Of a stretch of DNA of 64,000 nucleotides, positions 48,090 through 57,764 are shown piece by piece. Positions within the stretch are counted from its first letter, which is position 1; the number at the start of each line of letters is the position of its first letter. The notes below the pieces were generated by a model. The model was not told where the DNA came from and did no database searches. It worked only from the letters and a program-made list of their open reading frames with translations. Where the stretch lies: contig JAGQDJ010000020.1 in the NCBI GenBank assembly GCA_022885665.1, forward strand, positions 434,001 through 498,000, given 5' to 3'. Origin of the DNA: Triops longicaudatus. Its lineage: Eukaryota > Arthropoda > Branchiopoda > Notostraca > Triopsidae. The position numbers and the translations under genes are program-made.

Positions 48090-51000
48090 AACGTATTGGA
48101 AGTTGATGGCTATTAGCGTCAATTTTTAACTTCTTTTATCTTCTGTGTGCGTACAGTAGTTGCTAGATGTGTCGAGATTAAGTTTGTGCAACTTGGCCAT
48201 TTGGTAATTTTCGAAGAGGTGGATACTAACGTTATTTAGTACACGAACATAAGATTGCTGATCACGAAATCTTTTTTCTTTGTTGTGTTAAACGGCTGCT
48301 GCTAAGGGATGATCGATGTACGTGCATCCAATTCCCGGCGTCTGCCAGTTTGCGCGGCAAAAACAAGCATTATTATTGTAATGAGAGGCATGAGAGATGT
48401 TTTATACCTTTTGCAGCGAGTAAAGCAAATGTCTGCACTTATCGGGGGAGGTTTGATGGGACGGGCGACCAGGTATTGCAGGTTGTAAATCGCAAGGTCA
48501 TGATGTAGCGATTCCAGCGCGTGCAAAACTAGAAGGGGCGGCCCATTGGGAGTAAATTAGCCATTCATGCCGTCACTATACAACATTCTGTAAGACTCAC
48601 ACAGACATACATAGAAACCTACACAAAATGCTGTCTTTTGCGTCTGTAAACGAAACACTGCATAAAGAAAATTGAAAATTAATGAAAACAAATTTCGTGT
48701 GACCTCCTTTCTTGAAAAAAAAGATGAGAAAAAAAAGAAACGAAAAGTTTTCTATTACAAGGGTACAGAAAATAAGCCCATTTCAATTCAGGAGACTTGC
48801 ACGTGCGTTTGACAGAATTATTGTATTTATTTTCACAAGTCGTCGCGGTCCAATACTTGTGTATGACGCGATGTAATGCATGTCATGTAAATTCAGTAAC
48901 ATTATTGCAGCAATGGCTATTACCCCAACGCGGCGAAAGTCGGTGATTTGCGTTCCGGGATAAATGCTAAGAATTTCTTCGTCTTTTTAGCAAAGGGAGA
49001 GTTGGAGGGACATGTTAAGCAAGACGTGGGTTATAGTTAAAATGTCAGGCAAAAGGGTCAACTTTCAACCATTTGAGTCGCGCTCTCACGCAAGCCAAAA
49101 TAACCACAATCGTAAATTTTCGCTTGCTTTTTTCGTCTTTCACTTTCCAGAAAATACCTATTCGGTTTCTTTTTTGAACAGGACAACGAAAATAAGATAG
49201 TCGTAGCTTGTGAGATGAACACAATTGAATCTCGAGCTTATTTATGACTTGACTCAGTTTCTATCTGCTCCTCAGTGCTAAACGTATTATAACCCAGTTC
49301 ACGGTTCATTCTTCGATAGTGAACCGTAATACAGAATCTGTCTCACATCTAACATGGCAAAACATTTTGTTCTATGCTGAGTCGCGGTAACAGGAAAATA
49401 CACACTCGCTGTTCAAAATAGAATGTTTCAAACCTTTTTCCGGGTTTGGCCGAGGGTTTGGTTATAGTGTCGGCGTTTTTCCCAAGATTCGTAGCCTTGC
49501 CGAAGCTCATCTTCACTTCATTATCATGCAACACCTTGACAAAACCATGTATGGGCACGCGGCCAAAGAAACTAATAAAACTTAAAAAACTTGACCGCTT
49601 CAGTAAATATTCGACGCGAATCTTTCATACAGGCGAAGCCACAATAAGGACCAAGTGTCTTCAAGTTTTATTTCTTTTATTACAAATATTTTTCTGTCCT
49701 CGTCACTTCATCTCTGGCTGCCAAACCCGGATCCTTATCAACTGAGCATACAATGAAAACGAGTTCTTCCAAGTGCTTTTTTTCTGTAACTAAAATTATA
49801 AAAACGCTATGTACAGAATGACAAACTATCTAAATGCAATCCCGTGAACATTTTCTTTAAGGGAGCGAACGCAACTCTACCGTACCGGCGCGGGCTCAAA
49901 GACTCGCCTTCGAAAGGTAAATACCTGGGCAAGGTCAGCAAGGGCCCTCGTAAATGGCTCTCAATCTGGTTGGACTGGTTGGTTCCATCTTCTGCTCCAG
50001 GACAGAGAAGACCCCCCCAAACACAGATCTCTTTGAGAATAAAGACGGGTTAGAAAATTAAAGAAGGCCCAAAAGCAGCAGATGCTTCAAACGTAGTAGC
50101 TTCATGGTATTTTCAAGGTTGAAGGTTTATGGTTCCCCCTTTTTTCACAAGAGCTTTACTTTCACTTTCTGTAAGACTGAAAGAAATCTTTTCAAGCCTC
50201 TCACAAGACTACAAAACAGCTCTAATAATACCTGCAGTCTTGCTCCTCCGGTGATTAACGCGCAATTTAGCTTCCAAAGCCTCATTTCTTCCTTATAAGC
50301 ACTTAGTAAGTATTCTCGAGTGTTTATGAATTCTCACGACAAAGTTGTTCCACGAAAACGAGGGGAAATTCCGCCAAAGGAAGGTTAGTTATGTCGCTCG
50401 ATAATACAGCAACCGGAAGTTGGAATACTCGCAAGACTTGTAACCCGCTCCCGTGGTGATAGTAAAGCCTTGACATGGTAGGTGAAGGCTGTTTTTTAAA
50501 TGAAGACGATTTTTTAGATTGCAGGGTTCTGAGTTCTTTTTTCCAATTAGCCAATGTTGGAGCATAAGACAGAAAAGGAGTGGCAGCAGAAATCATCTTT
50601 AGGAAAGATATACAAGGAGCCCTTAGCTTCTTGCCACGAGGAGTGTTTTGCCCAAGTTGACCACTCGTGATCAATAAACATCTCCAACCATGGCGGAACG
50701 TAAAATTCCCTATAAGAATTAATCGGTGATGGCCATAAAAGTCTTCGCGTCGACTTTTTAACTACTTGAAAAAGACGTCGGGCAAGTTGTGATGAGCAAC
50801 ACTGCAATTCCGAACCAAAGAGGCAGCAAAGTGGTTCCAATACGAGGGAAACAATAAAACGAGTTGAGAAAAAGAATCGTATTATTGTTCTCAGAATTCC
50901 ATAAATCTTGTTCTCAATGATGTGCATCTTCTTTTCTCTTTCTTTTTACGTATATGAATTGGACTCCGAATTGGAAAGGGACGCGATTTGGGACAATCAT

Positions 51001-51736
51001 TGCTTAGGTTGTGATTCACTGATGTCCTACGTACTTGAAAAGGAGCCGAAAGAGTCCTGAAGTCCGGTAACAGTCCTTTCACTTTCGTTGAAGGAATTTT
51101 TCTTTTTTTTTTTCCTGGAGAAACAAAAAAAGTCACCGAAAAATCCAAAAAGTTGGAAAAACTGTTGACAACATATTGTTAGTTATTCATTTTTTCATTT
51201 TTTAAATATTTTTTTGTGTGTGTCTCATGAGCTAAAGACATGCACCACAAAGCGCATAAATACGCTCAAGGTGAATTTTATGATCTATACACACCGCACC
51301 TAATAAACCGGTCAGCCACGAAAAATCTACCATCACGAGAAATAACAAAAGAAACAGCGAGGTGTAACGATTTAATAGATAACCGAGCTTCAAACACTTT
51401 TACCGGTGCGTGTACACCCTGTCACGCTTTTTAGATAATTTTTATTTCTTCAGGGCGGGTAAAGACGCTGAAGTACCGAATGAAGATGTATTAAGCGCCA
51501 TAACGTCATTAAAACTCACTGACGTGATAAACTAGACGGCTTTATTATAAAAAAACGATAAAAGCATGTTATCGTGCGCAATGTTCTAAATGTAGTTACG
51601 GAAATTATTACGCCTTTCCGGGACACTTCAACGCCCGAACAAGACATTGAACAATTTTTCTGGTGGAATGCACGCAGTTTTCACCTTTAATCTTGATTTA
51701 CGTCGGCTGAGAAATAGTAAAAAGATTTATTAATAT
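45300..51736. other. Gene-free stretch upstream of the beta-MPP gene
   Basis: The beta-MPP promoter should lie at its left end (45300-45500: GC-richer, with GATTGGCGGTGCG, but no TATA box seen). Elsewhere it holds a 14-bp perfect palindrome (47257-47270) and a T35 run (48052-48086). An open minus-strand stretch at 49558-49430 follows an acceptor-like TTTTATTAG but matches no family I know. Confidence 0.5.
47257..47270. other. Perfect 14-bp GC palindrome
   Basis: CGGTGGCGCCACCG equals its reverse complement, in otherwise AT-rich non-coding DNA. A possible dimeric factor site; function unknown. Confidence 0.4.
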
Positions 51737-52034
51737 TGTGGCATTCGTTGTTACCCAACAGTCAATTTCGTAGCCGCCCAACAATGAATCCTAAGATTCA
51801 TTGTTGGCAAGAATGAAATCCCCTGCACCCAGCCTGTAATAGTTAGTTCCTTTTTGACCTTCTTTTGAGCCAGACCCCTTTCTTTAGCGTACAAAATTTA
51901 TTGTTGGAAATTTACAGTGAGAGTTAGCACGAGAAGGAGAGTGTTTTAGTGTGATTTTGCATTAGAGCTCGTTGGTGTTGATGTAAATTGGAAGTTACGA
52001 ATAAACGGAATTTAAAAAGGAGTAGAACGTAACA
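51737..52034 (+). mobile_element. Solo LTR (298 bp) with 4-bp target duplication ATAT
   Basis: It starts TGTGGCATTCGTTGTTACCC and ends GGAGTAGAACGTAACA (TG...CA borders), flanked on both sides by ATAT (51733-51736 and 52035-52038). Internally there is a 13-bp hairpin CCAACAATGAATC/GATTCATTGTTGG and AATAAACGG near the 3' end as a polyadenylation signal, which sets the sense strand as plus. No internal retroelement sequence adjoins it. The 4-bp duplication would suit a Ty3/gypsy-type integrase, but no protein remains to confirm this. Confidence 0.9.
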
Positions 52035-52780
52035 ATATGTTATGATATTTTATAACGTATTTGAAAGCTTGGATTCAATAATTCCCAGTGTATTCTATGA
52101 AAGGTAACAATCTCAAAAGAACATTTGTCAAATGCTATATTTCAATTCACTAATACATTAACTAGGTTTTAGAAGTCGAAAAAGCATGAAGTATAGATGC
52201 ATAAAAGTCAATTTTAGCTTATGGGAAAAATCTATGCATGCATTGGAGACTTCAATGCACGAAGCCTTCTAAAAGCGCCTCTAATGGAATGTAGGCGACT
52301 TTTGATTTATATTGTCTTGAAAGCCTACAAAGTCGACCAATTTAATTGAAATGAATTCTTTTGTATTCCACTGAAGGTGACATATGCCTACGCCCTGGGT
52401 TACAGACGATTCGTCATGTCAAGCCAACAATACACACGAATCTACATTGAAGAAAATCTTCCAAAATAACACTCTTTAGAATCGCATTCCCCAGATTCCA
52501 TTTTCACCCGGTATTGCTCAACAGACGCGTTTCTAATGGGAGATTTCATTGCATGGATGCAAGCCGCAAAGAGCCTATCGCGTGGCTTGTGACAACCTCA
52601 CTGCAAACATGGACATTTGAGTGTGATTACGCTGCTACTGCGTTCAACCGCAGGCTAAAACCTCGACAATGGTGTAAAAACAGCCGGTTGCGCAAGAAGA
52701 AATGTTCCGCGTACCTGCGGTAGCAGCAACACGCACTTGGTCAATTCATACCTTTACTTTTAGTATATCTTTCTAAGTAC
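52035..52780. other. Spacer between the two inverted solo LTRs
   Basis: 746 bases with no retroelement coding remnants and no recognised gene. AAAAGTC and GACTTTT words at about 52204 and 52310 form a weak inverted repeat. Confidence 0.5.
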
Positions 52781-53079
52781 TGTTACGTTCCACTCCTTTC
52801 AAATTCCGTTTATTCGCAACTTCCAACCTACATCAAAACCAAAACGAACTCCGATACAAAATCACCCAAAAACACTCTCCTTCTCGTGCTAACTCTCACT
52901 TTCAGTTTACAACAATCAAACTTAACGTTGAAGAAACAGAACCGTCTCAAATGAAGGTTAGAAAGGAACTCCCTATTACAGGCTGGGTTCAAGGGATTTC
53001 ATTCTTACCAACAATGAATCTTTAGGATTCATTGTTGGGCGGTTACGAAATTTACTGTTGGGTAACAACGAACGCCACA
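52781..53079 (-). mobile_element. Solo LTR (299 bp), opposite orientation, with 4-bp target duplication GTAC
   Basis: It reads as the reverse complement of the 51.7 kb copy: TGTTACGTTCCACTCCTTT at the left border and AACGAACGCCACA at the right, flanked by GTAC at 52777-52780 and 53080-53083. It keeps the internal hairpin (ACCAACAATGAATC ... GATTCATTGTTGG). The target duplication differs from that of the other copy, so the two arose by separate insertions. Confidence 0.9.
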
Positions 53080-54788
53080 GTACAGACGCTCGTGTTTACG
53101 ACTGCATTTTTTGGGGGGCTCAAGTCACCTGTGAAATTTTCTTCACATACCTGGGCCTACTGACCGAAAGTCGTCGCGTTTCAGCACCCCAGAACCATTT
53201 TACCTCTTCTAGGTCTCTCAGCAGGATGCTTTTCTCCGCACATAATCTCTCTAAGATCCTGGTACTTTGTAGGTTCTGTAACACACTCACAAAATATAAA
53301 GAAAAGAAAAAGAAAATTCGAAAAAAGGAAACCGATGCCAAGAAACATTACCGGGTTGGGAGTTTTCCCGAAGAAGAAGACTTTGCTGGTTATCCATCAC
53401 TAGGTTTTCTTTTTTTATTATTTTCTCCGCCAAGTTTTGGATCCTAGTGTCTTCCATCAGGCAGCTTCTCCTTGTGAAAGAATTTCCTACTTTCTCCATT
53501 GCACGTAAAGATCGCCATGTTATGCCAAGAATAGGGGAAATAGAAAAGGAAGCAAAAAAGCTGCAGACAACTTGGCCGTTCTCAGATTTCACTAGTCTCA
53601 TCTTTGGATATGAAAAATTTTCTCCCTCTCAATGCCTGCTTAATTTCTCAAGACAGTGTCAGACCTTTTAGGACCTGTCTAACCTTCTCGATAACCTTTC
53701 TCCTTGATGGCATCATTCCGATTACGCCGATTGACGCCCTTCCACCGAAATCTACTTCTGCCTAAATAAGAAAAAAAAAGCCTTTGTTGTAAGTTACTTT
53801 CTAACGCGAGGACGTGACACAATAACCATTCAACGCGACTTTCTGACTTATTTCGCTTTCTTTGGAACGGTTTATATCAGGTCCATGCCCGGATCTGAAG
53901 CTCAGTGAGGAGGAACAACATGTGGATGGCTCCAAGTTTATAGGCGCAGCGGCACTGTCAACAATTGGGGCTTCTTTTCCTAAAGGCGGTAAAGAACCTT
54001 CAAGAAATCGCTCCGACACTAACCTGGCTCTATTATTCTTCCATATGAAGTATAGATCTCCTTCTTTCTCTCTTTGTATTTTTTTTTTCTTTTCGCCTCT
54101 CTTGTCCCATTGGCAGCTTGGACTGTTTAAGGCCACGGAGCATCTGCTTTAAGTCGTGGTTCTACCTTTCCCGAAACATTCTAAGAACAAGGCCATCCGG
54201 GTAAGCAAAAACATGATACCAAGGCCGGACTGCCCACGAATTTTCGGGAACATCCTCCTTAAACTTGCATATATGGTGTCTATAAGGTTGAAAATAGGAT
54301 TTTCAACAGTTTCACGCGACCTTCGACCGGAATCGCTTGTGATCTCAGACCAACAAAGCGTAACGTAATACAACCATACAGCATAACGTAAAATTAAATA
54401 ATGCAAAACAAAAAAATAAATAACGTAAAATGAAACATTAAATAATGGAAAATCAAGTGAAATAAACTTGAATAATTTCGTAATGCTATTTAACTAACAA
54501 CACATCATAAGTTAAAACTGTACAAAAACGTAAAGTAACACAAAAAAGTAATAAAACGATTGAAAACGATTAAAAACTGTACAATGAAACGATTGAAAAT
54601 AACGAAAAAATACATTAGATAACTTGAAATAACCACAGATAACTTTGCGAAACTAGCATAAATACAATAGTACTACACACTACATCTAACGTAGTAACTT
54701 AAAATAACTGAATAATATAAAATAACTTAACATCCGTAAAAATGACCCATAGCTTAACATAATATAGCTTAAATAGCTAAAAATAATA
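53080..54788. other. Gene-free stretch
   Basis: No exon recognised. From about 54380 to 54785 the DNA is made of short AACGTAAAATAAC/AACTTAAAATAAC-like words, a degenerate AT repeat that abuts the MITE. Confidence 0.55.
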
Positions 54789-54966
54789 CAGTGCCGTAGA
54801 TTCCACTTAAGTCGAATTCGAATAAGTCGAAATTCGATTTAACTAGAACCAAAGCGTATGGTCCCGTTTTGTTACACTGAAGCAAATAAGTCCTGATAAG
54901 ACGAATTTCCGCTTAAGACAAAACCATTAACCCGGATCTCGAGAACTTCTTAAGCGGAGAACACTG
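54789..54966. mobile_element. Miniature inverted-repeat element (178 bp), pogo/Tc1-mariner-like, TA-flanked
   Basis: The outer ends are CAGTG at 54789 and CACTG at 54966, directly flanked by TA on both sides (54787-54788 and 54967-54968). The terminal regions share CAGTG, a short gap and (A/G)CTTAAG. A second internal pair, CCGCTTAAG and CTTAAGCGG, strengthens the 3' half. There is no open frame for a transposase, so it must have been moved in trans. The CAGT terminus with TA target suggests the pogo/Tigger branch. Confidence 0.7.
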
Positions 54967-56474
54967 TAAACCGCAGAATAACAGAAAATAGCACACATTC
55001 AATGCAATAGCACAACAAACATTAAATTTCTCGAAAATTTAGAAAACTCACAATGACCCCGAAATGCAGAAACGCGTAAAGTTGCGTTGCGAAGATCTAC
55101 GGAAATTAGCAAAGAAGATCCTTTTGATTTCAGATTCTTTCATGCGTAGTGGTTCCGGTGCTTTCCCCTATGTATAATGCTTATCGCTGGAATGTGGGTT
55201 TTTCTTTGTTGTCGATGGTTAACGTACACCGTACAGTACGCTTTTCCATAGCGAGAAACTAGTTTGAATTGGGTAATCGCTAAAAATCAGTATTTTTTTT
55301 CTTTACACTTTCCTTTCCGGTACGTTTGTATGGTATATTTGAATAATATATATTTGTGTAATATATAGTACGTTAGCATTTGCACTTTAGTTGAGGTAAG
55401 AATTTTCGCTTTGTCTTCTTAAATGCCGAGGTTGTGTACTCTACACGTCAGAAAGGAAATGGCGAGAATTTAAGGAGGCGTTAAGTGTCAAGCGTTTGTG
55501 AGTGGAATTCGCAATATAACGCTAGAAACAGCGGCTTTATGACTGAAAGCGAACGCCAAGAGACGTTAAGAGACACAACAATGACGCATCTCGTAAAACG
55601 TTGTTTTTGAGATGTTCATAGAGCTAATGTTTAAAAAAACGTATCTTTCTGAGTACTTTCTGTTTTTCTTGGTATGTTGAAAGCCTCGAAAGGTGCGTTC
55701 GACTCAGCATCCATTTTAACACTTATCCCACGTCGGGAAAAGACAATTTCCCATTAAAGCGAAGGAATGTTTTGTTTCTGCCAAATAAGCAATGTTAAAT
55801 AATATAAATTACACTTTCACTCCAACTTACGGGAGGTTTCTCGTACCTACGATTTTTTTTTCTGCGAAATGACTAAATATTGTGAAATATCTTACTGGTA
55901 AATTTCACAAGACTCTAAGTTACACGTATTATTGCAGTTGTAAACAGAACATTGTTTATGTTGTCGTATTTATTCAGGCGTATATAATCATTATGATTGA
56001 TTCCATTCGTGTTAGCGCTAGCGAGCGAGCACAAGCCATACATTGAAAAATATAGAAAATATGTCACAGAATGTGAGGATTGAAGACTGAATCTCACACA
56101 AATGTAAAGTCTAGTTCGCTAAATGCTCAATTGCTTTAGGTTGACACATTTATGTAATAACTTTTAATTACGAAAATAGTTACGAAAATACGGCAGTGTT
56201 TTAACTCATGGTTTACTGTCCAGAATTTTAGTTTAACCTGCCAGAATTTGATTTCTCGTTACTCTCCTCGAGAATATTGTCAAGATTGACTAGTTTGCTT
56301 ACTGTTAATAAAAATTCTGTTGAAACTCATATTGTAAGCTCTTAAGCTTTAGTTCATTATAAACTGATAGGAATCTTTGTATATTAGTTAGGTTATCACA
56401 AATTGCATTTGATATTGTTCATAAATTTATGAAAAGCAAGAAGGAGTATCTCAAGTATCTGTTTCGTTGACAAA

Positions 56475-56515
<41 letters not shown>

Positions 56516-57557
56516 CTAAATACTTCGCTATATCCAATTTCCATATTCTCGTTAATCAAATGTTCGGACATTAAGATATTTTGTTAGTTTTATGACTTCA
56601 CGCCAATAACGTAATGTGTTTTCACTGTTTCAGAATGTTGGAATTTCCATTACAGCAGAAAGTTCGTTGAGAATTTATGAAACAGCCATTTGTTTCTACG
56701 CAGAAACAGTTCCCAGTCTTGCAAATTTGCCAAAAAGCGAAGACAGCGATTAATGTTTCTGCAACACTCAAAAATAACGAACATAAATTAGTCAATTACT
56801 CCTTGAAGTATTCCTTCCGTTTTTTTGCTTACTTTCGTGGCATTCTAGCCAATTTTTTATTGTCCTCTCGTAAGTGAGCGTGAGGGATTGAACGCTCGAG
56901 AAAAGAAAGGACGGGACCCGGTGCTGAGCAGAGGAAGTTGAGCGTAGGTATACACGTACTCGCTGTACCCGGGGCATAACAACAAGAAAAGAAGCTGGAA
57001 GGGGGAAGATGCGCTCGTGGCGGGAGTTGTTCGATGTAAATTTGTCCCTAAACGTCCAAAGAGTGAAAGTTGTCCAGCCAGGTCTACACCGGGAGGGATG
57101 TAGGCAAAGAATAGAACTGGTTGCTTGCCTGGTTGCCTACTGGCCTCCTTGGAATCCCCCAACACCACCTCCTCCTCTTCGCCCAGAAGCCAGCTGAAGC
57201 AGCAGCGCATCTTCACCATCGCCTTGACGGCTTGGGGAAGGGAAGGAGGAGGAGGATTGGTACACACGTCTACCTGTCGACCGCAACTTCTTACACAAGT
57301 TTCGTGGCTGCAGGGCGGAAGATCGCTCGCTCGCTCTCTCTTGCATATAGACCTTCTTAAGCCCGGTACCTTACCTTACCCAGTTTTCCACCCCACCTGC
57401 CCTCCTCCCCATTCCCTCCCAACGCGTTATTTCCACGTAAGAAAGCGAGAGCAGGAAGATGCGCTTGGGCTTGGGTAATCACATGGCTTTTGAATAGACA
57501 TCTAACTTTAAAACTCCGCCTCCACCTCGCATAGGTCCTGATCCGCTTGCTTGGCAG
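54967..57557. other. Gene-free stretch upstream of the chitin-binding gene
   Basis: No exon recognised. It carries an A36 run (56477-56512) and a GC-richer block at 56880-57480, just upstream of the core promoter, which probably holds its regulatory DNA. The 136-residue minus-strand frame in that block has no domain signal. Confidence 0.5.
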
Positions 57558-57558
57558 A

Positions 57559-57590
57559 TATAAAAAGCCGGCCTCTGTGTCAGTAAGGCA
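57559..57590 (+). promoter_or_regulatory. TATA-box core promoter with CAGT initiator for the chitin-binding gene
   Basis: TATAAAAA at 57559-57566 is followed by two initiator-like CAGT words with adenines at 57582 (TCAGT) and 57590 (GCAGT). The second lies 31 bases from the TATA start, the usual spacing. The 5'UTR to the ATG at 57765 would be about 175-185 bases with no intron before the start codon visible. Confidence 0.75.
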
Positions 57591-57764
57591 GTGCAGTGAT
57601 AAGCCTAGTTGAGTATCTTACAGTCCTTCCGTGTATTGTGTGTGCAACGGAAGCATAGCTCGTAGATACACTCACAAACCTGTGGAATTTAGCTGCTTGT
57701 ATGCAATACAACCCCTAGTGTGGAATCTTTTATCCGTGCGGATTCTTCCAACCAATCAGTGCCA

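Noticed and set aside
49430..49570. Possible minus-strand exon after TTTTATTAG (FGRVPIHGFVKVLHDNEVKM, GKATNLGKNAD)
   Set aside because: The acceptor is weak, no good donor follows, and I recognise no family; kept only as a note for an RNA-seq check.
56857..57267. 136-codon minus-strand frame upstream of the chitin-binding gene
   Set aside because: Lies in the GC-richer promoter-proximal DNA; no recognisable domain or splice support.
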